52,249 nucleotides of DNA from Comchoanobacter sp040266255 (GTDB lineage: Bacteria; Pseudomonadota; Gammaproteobacteria; Comchoanobacterales; Comchoanobacteraceae): NCBI GenBank assembly GCA_040266255.1, contig JBDQEV010000003.1, positions 1 through 52,249 of the forward strand. Reading direction: 5' to 3'. Below the pieces are notes generated by a model, which saw only the letters and a program-made list of their open reading frames with translations, was not told where the DNA came from and did not search any database. Of this stretch, positions 34,116 through 43,602 are shown piece by piece (positions within the stretch are counted from its first letter, which is position 1; the number at the start of each line of letters is the position of its first letter). The position numbers and the translations under genes are program-made.

Positions 34116-35388
34116 CAAAACGTCCTATTTTTAAATTAAAGTCATCAACTAAGTTTGCATACTCAATCTGCTTTTCAAGAGTATTTGTATATGCTTGTCG
34201 TAGTTGGTGCATCCCTAAGAGATTTTCTGATAATGAAATTTGTTGATGTTGAAATTTTGCTTGTGTAATTTGGTATTCAGTTTGAGCAATTTTTAATTCT
34301 TCAGAGGCAAGATCTAGTTCTTGATCAGTATACTGGATCTTTTCATATAGCTCTTGGACATCTGATTGAAGCTGGTGGTAGCTTTTTTCTAAATTGAATT
34401 GTTTAAGGCTGTATTCATATGCATTCACTAGATCTTTATGACACGATGCTGGAGAATAAGGTGTATAGAGAAACTCAAAATGTATGTCGTAATCACCATC
34501 TTGATTGACTTTAGCATTTAGATTGAGTTTTGGAGATAGATTGCTTTTTTGTGCCAAATAGTTTTTTTCTGTAATTGTATAGTTTAGTTGGTGTTGAGTA
34601 GTAGTATGGCTGTTGTTTTCCCAATTTTCAACTTGCAACTCTCTGAATGCAATAGCAGTATCTAGTTCGATTTCTTCGTCGTTAGGGATATCGAGTATCT
34701 TTTTGAGTTTAAGCTTTAAGTGCTCAATCGTCGTTTCAGCTTTCAATACTTGGAGTGAGTCTCTTTGAAGTTGCAGTAGCGCTTTGTCAAATTCATACTG
34801 TGATATCTTTCCATAGTCTAATTCTTGCTGTTGTTTGATTAATTCTAACTGTTTTATTTCTAAGAGCTGTTGTTGATTTTGGTGCCGACAGGTTTGCAGG
34901 ACTAGATTACGGTATAAATGGATGAGGTCTTTAAGTTCTATGAGGTATTGTTGATTTGCGGAGATTTGTTCTTTTTCAATCTCTAAGGTTGCAACTTGTT
35001 GATGATAGTCGGTTGTGAATATTTTATGGAGAGGTACTTGAGCTTGAATATAGTAGTGGGGGAAATCCTCATCAAGTTTTTGGGATAGGCTTGCATTAAA
35101 GCTAATACCAAAAGGAGATGGCCAGGTTAAATCAATATTTGATTCCATTTGATTGGTTCTAGGTGTGTAAGATCCTTTAATGGATTTAAAGTAAGGAGGG
35201 GTGTTTTGATGTAGCTGTTGGTGTTTTAAGTTAAGGATTGATTGTTGTAAAGCATGTGAGCGCTGTAGGTTAGGGCTTGTTTGGAATCTTACTACTGCAT
35301 CAGTTAAAGAGACTTTTGTTGCATGGCAAAAACCTAATATGAATAGTATGAGTGCTATGCAAAATCTTTGGGTCTTAATTTTTTCCAT
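34090..35388 (-). CDS. TolC-family outer-membrane efflux protein
   Basis: A 432-residue protein with a signal peptide (FCIALILFILGFCHA) and two long Gln/Leu-rich helical regions (residues 130-215 and 335-425). These are typical of the TolC helical barrel, with a beta-strand segment (NIDLTWPSPFGISF) between. It is the first gene of the four-gene export operon. Its ATG lies within the end of ubiB (34-nt overlap), with AAGG as Shine-Dalgarno. Having its own TolC suggests a dedicated exporter; the substrate cannot be told. Confidence 0.85.
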   Translation of the reverse strand: MEKIKTQRFCIALILFILGFCHATKVSLTDAVVRFQTSPNLQRSHALQQSILNLKHQQLHQNTPPYFKSIKGSYTPRTNQMESNIDLTWPSPFGISFNASLSQKLDEDFPHYYIQAQVPLHKIFTTDYHQQVATLEIEKEQISANQQYLIELKDLIHLYRNLVLQTCRHQNQQQLLEIKQLELIKQQQELDYGKISQYEFDKALLQLQRDSLQVLKAETTIEHLKLKLKKILDIPNDEEIELDTAIAFRELQVENWENNSHTTTQHQLNYTITEKNYLAQKSNLSPKLNLNAKVNQDGDYDIHFEFLYTPYSPASCHKDLVNAYEYSLKQFNLEKSYHQLQSDVQELYEKIQYTDQELDLASEELKIAQTEYQITQAKFQHQQISLSENLLGMHQLRQAYTNTLEKQIEYANLVDDFNLKIGRFDESISSIL

Positions 35389-36881
35389 GTGACCTTAATG
35401 ATAATAATATTCGTGATTATATAAATGAGGTGGGCTTTTGTCAATTGGTACGGTGCGCTAATCAGTGCACCGATTAACAGTGATATCAATACAAACTTTG
35501 ATGTATGAGGTTGTGTACTAGATTCGTTAACTTGGCTTTTGGTTGTTTTTAGGTGAGTGAAGTGATGCATTAAAAATGGTAGATTATCTTTTATTTTATG
35601 TAGGCCAGATTGAATGCGATTTCGTTTTCTAAGTAGTTTTTTCATATAAGATCCTGATGCATCTATTAGGTTCATACTAGGGTCGATTGTCCTGCCCATG
35701 GCTTCTACATGAAAGAGTGTTTTTTGTAGCATGAGCAATTGAGGTTGAAGTTTTAGATTAAAGTGTTTGCTAGCAAGGATGAGTTGTTGCATCAGCTCAG
35801 ACATTGATATTTCAGAAATTGGTAGGGCGAAAATGGGCTCACAAACACCTCTGAGCATGCTTTCTAACTGATGAATATGACTGGTTTTTTCAACCCACTC
35901 AGCTTGTACCAGTAATTTTGCAACTTTTGCATAATGGCGATGATAGAGCGCAATGAAAATTTCAATGAGATAATATTGATCATGTTCACTGATGACGCCT
36001 ACAATGCCAAAGTCAATGGCAATATACTTAGGGTTATGGGGGTGTTTAGTATCAACTAAGATATTGCCTGGATGCATATCTGCATGAAAAAACCTGTGTT
36101 CAAAGACTTGGGTGAAAAAAATTTCTAGACCATTGATTGCAAATTGAGACATATTTGGTAGCGGGTTACTATGAATATCCCTGATATTGATTGCGTCGAT
36201 ATATTCAGTGACCAGCATGTTTTTGGTTGAGTATTTCCAGTAAACTTTGGGTACATATAAACGTTGATCTCCCTCAAAGTGGTGTTTGGTTTGAGCATAA
36301 TGAGCTGCCTCTTGTTTTAAATTAAGTTCTTGCTCTAGTGTAAACTCATATTCATCAAGTAGTTTGCGGCCAAGTTTATAATACGATGAGAAATTGATCA
36401 GCTTTTTAATTAGGTATAAATCTAGCGTAATATGCTGGTTAATATTGGGTCTAAGAACTTTTATTGCAACAATTTCACCTGTTTTTAGTACTGCACGATG
36501 AACTTGTGCGATTGATGCTGAGCCTAGAGGTATTTGGTCAATATGATTGAATGTTTGATGTATTGGTGTATCAAGTTCTTGTTCAATGCTAGAAATCACA
36601 TATTCATATGATTCAGGTGGGACTTGGTCCTGTAGTTTTACCAACTGTTTGACAATATCAAGAGGAAATAGGTCATACCGTATAGACACCATTTGTCCTA
36701 GTTTGATAAAAAGCGGTCCTAATGCACAGCATGCTTTATACGTTCTTACACCACGCTCAAGTGGCTGTTTCCAGAAAGCGAGCCTAGATAACTGCAAATA
36801 TTTCGGTAAAACAATCAAATCAATCTGATGTTTATACAGAATATATATTACGAATATGAGTCGTTTGATACGTTGGTACAT
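35355..36881 (-). CDS. ubiB: ubiquinone biosynthesis atypical kinase UbiB
   Basis: An ADCK/UbiB-family protein of 508 residues needed for coenzyme Q synthesis. The KxGQ motif is KLGQ (60-63). The A-rich loop equivalent is GSASIAQVH (120-128), with Gly in place of one alanine. HADMHPGNILV and IDFGIVG are the catalytic and metal-binding segments. Two C-terminal spans (VLISLLIGALISAPYQL and IYIITNIIIIKVT) anchor it. It follows ubiE and ubiJ in the classical order. Confidence 0.95.
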   Translation of the reverse strand: MYQRIKRLIFVIYILYKHQIDLIVLPKYLQLSRLAFWKQPLERGVRTYKACCALGPLFIKLGQMVSIRYDLFPLDIVKQLVKLQDQVPPESYEYVISSIEQELDTPIHQTFNHIDQIPLGSASIAQVHRAVLKTGEIVAIKVLRPNINQHITLDLYLIKKLINFSSYYKLGRKLLDEYEFTLEQELNLKQEAAHYAQTKHHFEGDQRLYVPKVYWKYSTKNMLVTEYIDAINIRDIHSNPLPNMSQFAINGLEIFFTQVFEHRFFHADMHPGNILVDTKHPHNPKYIAIDFGIVGVISEHDQYYLIEIFIALYHRHYAKVAKLLVQAEWVEKTSHIHQLESMLRGVCEPIFALPISEISMSELMQQLILASKHFNLKLQPQLLMLQKTLFHVEAMGRTIDPSMNLIDASGSYMKKLLRKRNRIQSGLHKIKDNLPFLMHHFTHLKTTKSQVNESSTQPHTSKFVLISLLIGALISAPYQLTKAHLIYIITNIIIIKVTWKKLRPKDFA

Positions 36882-37405
36882 GGTTTAGAGTATTGTTGTT
36901 TTAGCTGTTGTAGCTCTGTAATGAGCATAGATAACTCATTGTTGAAATTATTATCGTTGTCTATGACTGCGGCTCCCCATTCATATGTCATATGATGGCG
37001 AATGCTGTTAAAAGCGTATTTTCGACATTGCTTTGTTATCGCACTTAGTGCATATAAGCTTCCTTCGCATGCGCTGTATAGGCTTCTGGGTAGAAAGTGA
37101 GCTGCTATACTAGGTATTACTTTAGGATAAATTTTGAGCCAGTTTTTAAGCTGTATAGCAAGTGCTTGATCACCTTTGAAATGGATATGCTCTAAATTGA
37201 GTGTTTGATGAACAAATGAAACACACTGACTGTTTGCGGTGATAATCAAATCAATCTCATTTGAGTGATCTCGGAGCAACCCTGATTGTGTTACGCGGTA
37301 TTGTATTTTAATATCAAGGTCTTTAATAACCAATTTGACACTTTTTCCGTAATGTGATTGAAATAGTTGATGCGGATATAATGTAGATGAAATAAAAAAT
37401 AACAT
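36848..37405 (-). CDS. ubiJ: ubiquinone biosynthesis accessory factor UbiJ (SCP2 domain)
   Basis: A 185-residue protein with an N-terminal SCP2-like lipid-binding domain (VKLVIKDLDIKIQY, then HIHFKGDQALAIQLKNWL) and a C-terminal coiled coil (LSMLITELQQLKQQ). In E. coli UbiJ binds lipid intermediates in the soluble Ubi complex. It overlaps ubiE as TAATG and ubiB by 34 nt. Sequence divergence is high, so position carries much of the call. Confidence 0.8.
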   Translation of the reverse strand: MLFFISSTLYPHQLFQSHYGKSVKLVIKDLDIKIQYRVTQSGLLRDHSNEIDLIITANSQCVSFVHQTLNLEHIHFKGDQALAIQLKNWLKIYPKVIPSIAAHFLPRSLYSACEGSLYALSAITKQCRKYAFNSIRHHMTYEWGAAVIDNDNNFNNELSMLITELQQLKQQYSKPCTNVSNDSYS

Positions 37406-38130
37406 TAGTACTTATAAGCTTCAAATAAGCCAAGTATGCCTAAGCTAAGTGGTAAGTAATTAATCATTTCAAACCCAGCTTGTCTCAGGCACTCTCTGCG
37501 ATTCTCAGGAGAAGGTTCTTTCTGAATAGAATCAGATAGATATTGATAACTGTATTCGTCACCGACTAATTTCTTACCAAGACGAGGCAAAACGTTTCTA
37601 ATATAATTACTATAGGTGCTTGGAATTTGTGATGAAACAGGCGGGTTAAACTCTAAGATCACAACTTTACCGCCATTTCGCATTTTTTCATAAACAGATT
37701 TTAAGGCGAGTGCAGGATCTGTAAAGTTTCTAATTCCAAAGCAAATAATGGCTTTATCAATCTTGTTGTCTAGATCTGGTAGTGCTTCAGCAGGAGCTTG
37801 GATAAAGCTTGTGTTGCTTGCTATAATTTTTTGCTGGCATTCTTGAAGCATTTGTATACAAGGGTCAACGCTATAAAGATGTCCATGCGGGATATTTTTG
37901 ATAATGAGCTCGCCACAGTCACCGGTCCCACAGGCTAAGTCGAGTACATGGTCAGAAGCACGACAATCTAATGACATTACTGCATTATTTCTCCATACGT
38001 GATGTGTGCCAAAGCACATGACATTATTCATGAATCGGTAATAACTTGCTACATTGGAAAATACAGTATTCACTTTTTCGGATTTTTCTTGAGGTGTCAC
38101 TATTTCTTCACCGAAATATGTATTTGCCAT
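37405..38130 (-). CDS. ubiE: ubiquinone/menaquinone C-methyltransferase UbiE
   Basis: SAM-dependent methyltransferase of 241 residues acting in coenzyme Q synthesis. FSNVASYYRFMNNVMCFGTH is the family N-terminal signature. Motif I is VLDLACGTGD, and AIICFGIRNFTD and VILEFNPP are the later motifs. The ATG follows a perfect AGGAGG (5 nt spacing), which is made by the last codons of the orphan membrane protein upstream. Confidence 0.96.
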   Translation of the reverse strand: MANTYFGEEIVTPQEKSEKVNTVFSNVASYYRFMNNVMCFGTHHVWRNNAVMSLDCRASDHVLDLACGTGDCGELIIKNIPHGHLYSVDPCIQMLQECQQKIIASNTSFIQAPAEALPDLDNKIDKAIICFGIRNFTDPALALKSVYEKMRNGGKVVILEFNPPVSSQIPSTYSNYIRNVLPRLGKKLVGDEYSYQYLSDSIQKEPSPENRRECLRQAGFEMINYLPLSLGILGLFEAYKY

Positions 38131-38131
38131 A

Positions 38132-39883
38132 TTATCCTCCTACTGCAACTTTTTTAGGTTGCTGAGATGGTTTGTTATACACGTTAGCATCAAAGTCCTT
38201 TGCTGCATTCATAAATAGTGGAGACACGTGCTCTGCTTGTGCGGCAGCAGTTGTTATGCCTATTGCAATAGCTGGAATCCGACCTAGCAGTCGATTATAA
38301 ATTGAACCTGGAAGGGCAGACAGAATGCTTCCAGCAAGAATATTAACAATTAAACCTGTGGTAAATATTGCTCGAGTGAGCAGTGCATGATGCTCTTCTA
38401 TTGAGAAGTCGTAAATTGTTTTTGAGATAGCCGCAGCAATTCCGCAGCAGGCTGCTGCCCCCATATATGGTATAATAGCACTAACTGTGAATGTCGCATA
38501 AAATACGCTCAGTATGCATATTAGTGCAAATGAGAATGTGGTAGAAAAAGCGAAAATACCAATTGTTCTCTTAAAGCTATTACCAATAATGTTAGGCTCT
38601 GTGGCATTTGGTAGCATGATGCTCTGACTATGAAGCATGGATGAAATGACATCAAACGCTACCCAGCCTGAAATAGCGCCAATAATGATTGCGGGAAGAC
38701 TTGCGTAGATTGGGGATAATGCTATTTTGATGATTAGAGCAGTATTGGTCACAGCTATATTGCCAAGTAGTAGCTCTACAAATGCAGTAGAGGCCATAAA
38801 GTAAGAAATACCAGCAGTAATACTAATAATGTATGCTAGCATATCTCTACTTCTATGCCCCATATTTAGCATCGAAATTCTTTGAGACTTAGCTCTCATT
38901 TTTTTGATCAATGCTTTGCTTTGTTGCGATAATGTGTTTTTAAGTCTCTGATACGTATCAACAGCTGGTTTTTCTAGACCATTTGAAGAAACATACCCTG
39001 ATACCATAAAGCATAGAATAATGCCAATGCTCACAATAGGGCTGGTGGGGCCTATTAATGCTAAAAACTCTAAACCACTAAAAATCACTATGATGGCGGT
39101 ATTCGAAAATAGCGTATAGAAGGATGTTTTTAGATAGCTTAGCTTATTAAGTAAGAAGTTTGATGCTTGTGTATTACTGTTATCTGTTGGGTGCTCAGGT
39201 AACTTCGATAGAATTTGGTCATAAATAACTGATACAACTTGGTGATGGGCCTTAGGGGATAAGGGGTCATTCTCATCAGTATTTTCTTCAATACGCTTTT
39301 CTAGTATAGATTGTAAATTTTTGCACACATCAACATATCGCTCATGCTTTTCATGAATGCTTAATTGCGGCAGAAGGAATTTAAGTAAACTGGAGCGATA
39401 TGCCAGTCTATAGATTTTTTCGCCCCATGAACTCTCATGCATGAGTTGTAGATGGGTTGCTGTTGCTTTTCGAGACTGCCCCTCAGTGGTATTGGTTAAT
39501 AGGTTGATCTTAGTTGTTAAGATGCTTTCAAATGCAGCTTTGGTAATATTTTTTTCGCCAATTTTAATCAAATAGGCATTGATCTTTTTAAGCTCATTAT
39601 CTGCTTCTTTTATGACACGTTTCGCAATATCTTGATTGCTTTCAGGTGTGATTCGATGCTTTAGATACTTGTGTATTTTGGAGAAGTGAATTGAAAACCA
39701 GGATATTACTGACGTGACAAAGCAGCTATACATCAATATTGTATAAATTGATGCAGGCACTATGGTGAAAAATGGTTGCAGCATGCCTCCTAGTGAAATT
39801 AAAGCTATAGATGTTGCTACAGCATTAGTTAACGCTATTCCAGTAGATACAAAAGTTGTGACAAAATTAATGAATTCATCCAT
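38132..39883 (-). CDS. unidentified 583-aa membrane protein before ubiE
   Basis: No family is recognised. Two spans (about 13-33 and 37-62) are followed by a charged, helical soluble region (65-245), then about seven or eight further spans up to residue 550. The polar tail is rich in Lys and Pro (NKPSQQPKKVAVGG). The layout recalls large host-targeted membrane proteins of intracellular bacteria, but nothing shows secretion. A weak minus-strand promoter (TTGTTA 39917-39922, TATACT 39896-39901, 15 nt apart) may start the unit that continues into ubiE. It is 58 nt after ileS. Confidence 0.7.
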   Translation of the reverse strand: MDEFINFVTTFVSTGIALTNAVATSIALISLGGMLQPFFTIVPASIYTILMYSCFVTSVISWFSIHFSKIHKYLKHRITPESNQDIAKRVIKEADNELKKINAYLIKIGEKNITKAAFESILTTKINLLTNTTEGQSRKATATHLQLMHESSWGEKIYRLAYRSSLLKFLLPQLSIHEKHERYVDVCKNLQSILEKRIEENTDENDPLSPKAHHQVVSVIYDQILSKLPEHPTDNSNTQASNFLLNKLSYLKTSFYTLFSNTAIIVIFSGLEFLALIGPTSPIVSIGIILCFMVSGYVSSNGLEKPAVDTYQRLKNTLSQQSKALIKKMRAKSQRISMLNMGHRSRDMLAYIISITAGISYFMASTAFVELLLGNIAVTNTALIIKIALSPIYASLPAIIIGAISGWVAFDVISSMLHSQSIMLPNATEPNIIGNSFKRTIGIFAFSTTFSFALICILSVFYATFTVSAIIPYMGAAACCGIAAAISKTIYDFSIEEHHALLTRAIFTTGLIVNILAGSILSALPGSIYNRLLGRIPAIAIGITTAAAQAEHVSPLFMNAAKDFDANVYNKPSQQPKKVAVGG

Positions 39884-39941
39884 GATACAAGTCTTAGTAT
39901 AATCTAATACTTATATTAACAATTGCTTAAGTCGTTTGCAA

Positions 39942-42900
39942 TTACTGTTTTTCAGATGCTTCAACTGTAAACGTTGCGTCTATCTCATCAAACTGATGCA
40001 TTTGTGTCTGATCAGATATTATAATTTTAGTCGCTAATACTTCCGCAGAAATGTAGTCTTTGTGCTCAGAAAGTAATTGTTGAAATGCATGGTTTCCATT
40101 GACTATTAATGTAATTCTTTGAGCAACATTAAAGTCTAGTTCTTTTCGGGTTTTCTGTATTTTTGAGATCATTTCACGAGCAATGCCCTCGTTAATAAGT
40201 GCTGTACTCAATGTTGTATTAATGACAACAGTAATATTACTGTTAGACATTGCATCTAGATTATCTTTACTCTCACGTTTAATGATCAACTCTTGCGCAG
40301 AAAACGCTTCATCAAGTATTTGTATAGAGCCTGATTTTTCAAAGGAGATAATTTGTGCATTAGTCAATGATGCAATTTCTTTCCTAATTGCTGGTAACTT
40401 TTTGCCTAATCTTTTTCCAACAAGAGGAAGATTAGGAAGTGCAGAGAATTTTACAACTCTAGTTTCATCATCACTAAATGAGATGTCCTTGATATTAAGT
40501 TCGCTTTTGATCTTATCTATAAAACGTGCTAGTGACTCTCTAGTAGTCTTTACTGGGTGAATGATTTCTAAATGCTGTAAGGGGGTTTTGATGCGAATAT
40601 TTTTTTCAACTCGTTTCGCACGTCCCATATTAATAATATCTTGCATCATTTCTACAGCTGTTTCTAATTCAGTAGAAATAAGCTTTGTTTCTGGTTCTGG
40701 ATAGTGAGCCAGATGGACTGATTGAGGCAATTTTGACGGATGATATTTTTTGAGTGCAAGATACAAGTGCTCTGCAATATATGGTGCAAATGGCGCTAGG
40801 ATATGAGCAACTTCAAGTAGTGCTGAGTAAAGTGTAGCGTAAGCATAGTTCTTGTCTTTATCATTGTCACTACCCCAAAATCTAGATCGATTCATCCTAA
40901 TGTAGGTATTGGTTAATTCGTCTATAAACTGAAGGATTTGAGGCGTAATTTTATAAAGCTTATACGCATGCATGTTCTCTTTAATTAGTTGTTTAAGTGT
41001 TTGTAGTCTGGATAAAATCCAGGTATCAAGAGGTACTGTTGAAATTAGCGTTGCATCTAGGTGTTGATATTCATCTATATCTGCATAGGTTTGAAAGAAC
41101 TTTAATGCATTGAGTAATGGAATGATCGTGGAGCGATTCATTTGCTTTACGCCTTCATCAGAAAACTTCATTTCCTCACCTTTAACTAGGTTTGATGAGA
41201 TTAAGTACAGCCTGAGTGCATCCGCACCATAATGCGACATTAGTTCGTCTGGAGCAGTATAATTCTTTAAACGCTTAGACATTTTTTTACCATCTGCAGC
41301 CATGACTATGCCACTAACGATAACGTTTTCAAAAGCGGGCTGGTCAAAAAGAGCAGTTGATAAGACCATGAGCGTATAAAACCATCCTCGAGTTTGATCT
41401 AAACCTTCAGCAATGCATTGTGCAGGAAATGACTTTTCAAATAGCTCTTTATTCTCAAATGGATAGTGCATTGTAGCATATGGCATTGCGCCAGACTCAA
41501 ACCAACAGTCTAAAACTTCATCTACACGCCGATAAGTGCCTGTTTCACCAGCAATAGAAAATTCTAGATGATCAATGTGCTCACGGTGTAGGTCCTCAAC
41601 TGATGCGCCAGATAGTTCTTCTAATTCCTCAATGCTCCCAATACACATGACTTGATGAGTCTGATCGTTGATCCAAATAGGGATAGGTGTTCCCCAAACT
41701 CTATTTCTTGATAATGCCCAATCTTTAGCGCCATCAAGCCATTTTCCAAAGCGACCGTCTTTAATATGTGAAGGCACCCAGTTGGTTTTCTGGTTGCATG
41801 CAATGATTTTTTCTCTAATTTTTGTGACAGACAAGAACCAACTTGGTACTGCCATATAAATGAGAGGTGTATCAGATCTAGGGCAGAAAGGGTAGTTGTG
41901 AACGATAGTTTCATGCTGCAGTATCATATTTCTGGATTTTAGATCTTTAATAATTGCCTTATCTGCTTCTTTAAAGCTAAGTCCTTCAAAAGATTTAAAA
42001 GCATCAGTATAGATGCCTTGCATGTTGATCGGGATAATCAGCTGCTGAATATTGTTTTGTGCGCAAACTTGGTTATCATCTTCACCAAATGCTGGTGCCA
42101 TGTGTACCAGGCCTGTTCCAGTTTCTGCATCAATAAAGTCAGCAGCTAAAACTTTATACCAGCTTCCATCAGGTGTGTGATACTTGAATAGTGGCTCGTA
42201 AGGTAATCCTATAAGATCAGCGCCTATTTTTTGATCAACTATTTGGATTTCTAAATCTTTGAAAGCAGTTTTTGCGTACGATTCACCTACCCAGATTGGT
42301 AAGTCAATATCAGGGTGCTTGACACAAAGGTATTGCATTTTGGGATGGATTGCGACTGCTTGGTTCGCAGGAAGGGTCCAAGGCGTAGTTGTCCAAATCG
42401 TAAGATACTGTTTTTGATCTTTAAGTTTGAGTAATACTGTGATCGCAGGATCCTGTACAGATTGATAGTTAGATCCAGCCTCAAAATTGGAAAGGGGAGT
42501 TTCTAAAGCAACTGAATACGGCATTACCTTTGTTCCCTGATAAATCAGTCCTTTTTTCCATATTTCAGCAAAAGCCCACCAGACAGATTCCATGTACTCT
42601 TTGTCCATGGTCTTATAGTCACGATCAAAGTCTACCCAGCGTCCAAGGTTTGTGATTGTAGATTGCCACTCTTTGCGATAGCGCATGACAATATCTCTGC
42701 ATTGTTGATTATAGCCTGCAACACCTAAAGTTTTTACTGCTTCATCAGCACTCATGTTGAGTAGCTTATTGATTTCGTGCTCTATTGGTAAACCATGGCA
42801 GTCCCATCCTGCTCGTCTTTCTACATTGTAGCCATGCATTGAGTAAAAGCGCTGAACAATGTCTTTAATCGTTAATGTCAGTAAGTGACCATGGTGAGGG

Positions 42901-43037
42901 AGACCGGTTGCAAATGGTGGACCATCATAGAGCATAAATGGTTTGAGGTTCTTGTTTTTTTCGATAGATTTTTTAAATATGTTATTTTCTACCCAGAACT
43001 GTTGAATAATTTGCTCATTTGCAGGAATTGAACTCAC
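39942..43037 (-). CDS. ileS: isoleucyl-tRNA synthetase, eukaryote-like type
   Basis: Class I synthetase of about 1031 residues, longer than E. coli IleRS (938). YDGPPFATGLPHHGH carries the HIGH-like motif and GWDCHGLPIEHE follows; both are typical of the eukaryotic/type-2 clade also found in some obligate intracellular bacteria. The signature loop is GKKMSKRLKNY. The C-terminal extension (about 200 residues) replaces the zinc finger of type-1 enzymes. No ATG starts the frame. GTG at 43037 with GAGA 6 nt upstream was taken; TTG at 43049 is possible. It follows lspA, the reverse of the E. coli ileS-lspA order. Confidence 0.95.
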   Translation of the reverse strand: MSSIPANEQIIQQFWVENNIFKKSIEKNKNLKPFMLYDGPPFATGLPHHGHLLTLTIKDIVQRFYSMHGYNVERRAGWDCHGLPIEHEINKLLNMSADEAVKTLGVAGYNQQCRDIVMRYRKEWQSTITNLGRWVDFDRDYKTMDKEYMESVWWAFAEIWKKGLIYQGTKVMPYSVALETPLSNFEAGSNYQSVQDPAITVLLKLKDQKQYLTIWTTTPWTLPANQAVAIHPKMQYLCVKHPDIDLPIWVGESYAKTAFKDLEIQIVDQKIGADLIGLPYEPLFKYHTPDGSWYKVLAADFIDAETGTGLVHMAPAFGEDDNQVCAQNNIQQLIIPINMQGIYTDAFKSFEGLSFKEADKAIIKDLKSRNMILQHETIVHNYPFCPRSDTPLIYMAVPSWFLSVTKIREKIIACNQKTNWVPSHIKDGRFGKWLDGAKDWALSRNRVWGTPIPIWINDQTHQVMCIGSIEELEELSGASVEDLHREHIDHLEFSIAGETGTYRRVDEVLDCWFESGAMPYATMHYPFENKELFEKSFPAQCIAEGLDQTRGWFYTLMVLSTALFDQPAFENVIVSGIVMAADGKKMSKRLKNYTAPDELMSHYGADALRLYLISSNLVKGEEMKFSDEGVKQMNRSTIIPLLNALKFFQTYADIDEYQHLDATLISTVPLDTWILSRLQTLKQLIKENMHAYKLYKITPQILQFIDELTNTYIRMNRSRFWGSDNDKDKNYAYATLYSALLEVAHILAPFAPYIAEHLYLALKKYHPSKLPQSVHLAHYPEPETKLISTELETAVEMMQDIINMGRAKRVEKNIRIKTPLQHLEIIHPVKTTRESLARFIDKIKSELNIKDISFSDDETRVVKFSALPNLPLVGKRLGKKLPAIRKEIASLTNAQIISFEKSGSIQILDEAFSAQELIIKRESKDNLDAMSNSNITVVINTTLSTALINEGIAREMISKIQKTRKELDFNVAQRITLIVNGNHAFQQLLSEHKDYISAEVLATKIIISDQTQMHQFDEIDATFTVEASEKQ

Positions 43038-43076
43038 AATTTTTCTCAAAAAATAATTACAGAAGTGTAACGCTAT

Positions 43077-43526
43077 TTAATTGATATTTCCAGTCCTATT
43101 CGGTGTTTTATAGACTGTCAACAGTAAATACAGTCCTGCAATGCTGATATACAAGTCCGCAATATTGAAGCTGAAAGGTAAAGAAATCTTTGAATGGTGA
43201 ATGTGGATGAAGTCTAATACACCGCCGTATGTAAATCGATCTAATAAGTTAGATAAAAAACCAGCACTAATTAATATGTAGAAATTAGAAAAGGGAAACG
43301 CATTAATCAAGTAAAGCCAGAAAACAATTTGGCAAGAGATAATCAGCATCACTGGAAGATTAGCAGCAATACCAAATGAAACACCTGTGTTGAATATCAA
43401 GTTCCACTTGATAAAGGGAAGGGTAGGTAAAAAATAACAGTAAGCAAGGTATTTTGTTGCTTGATCGATCAATATCAGAAGTAGAATCGATGCAATATTT
43501 GAGGGTTTTGGTGTAAATTGTAACAT
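43077..43526 (-). CDS. lspA: lipoprotein signal peptidase II
   Basis: A 149-residue four-span aspartyl protease that removes the signal peptide of prolipoproteins after lipid attachment. ILIDQATKYLA, LIFNTGVSFGIA, LSNLLDRFTYGGVLDFI and FNIADLYISIAG are the conserved segments. They hold the two catalytic aspartates, LLD and IAD. It is transcribed towards ileS. The stretch between lspA and the divergent exchanger is only 76 nt. Confidence 0.95.
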   Translation of the reverse strand: MLQFTPKPSNIASILLLILIDQATKYLAYCYFLPTLPFIKWNLIFNTGVSFGIAANLPVMLIISCQIVFWLYLINAFPFSNFYILISAGFLSNLLDRFTYGGVLDFIHIHHSKISLPFSFNIADLYISIAGLYLLLTVYKTPNRTGNIN

Positions 43527-43602
43527 AGCCTTTATTTAAATCGATTAAATTTGAGTCGTCAAGTAATTACTGATACCCTCATACAGTAAATAAGGGATGT
43601 AT

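Noticed and set aside
43534..43562. TTGACG-17-TTAAAT as the lspA promoter
   Set aside because: It would place transcription start almost at the ATG; too weak to list without expression data.
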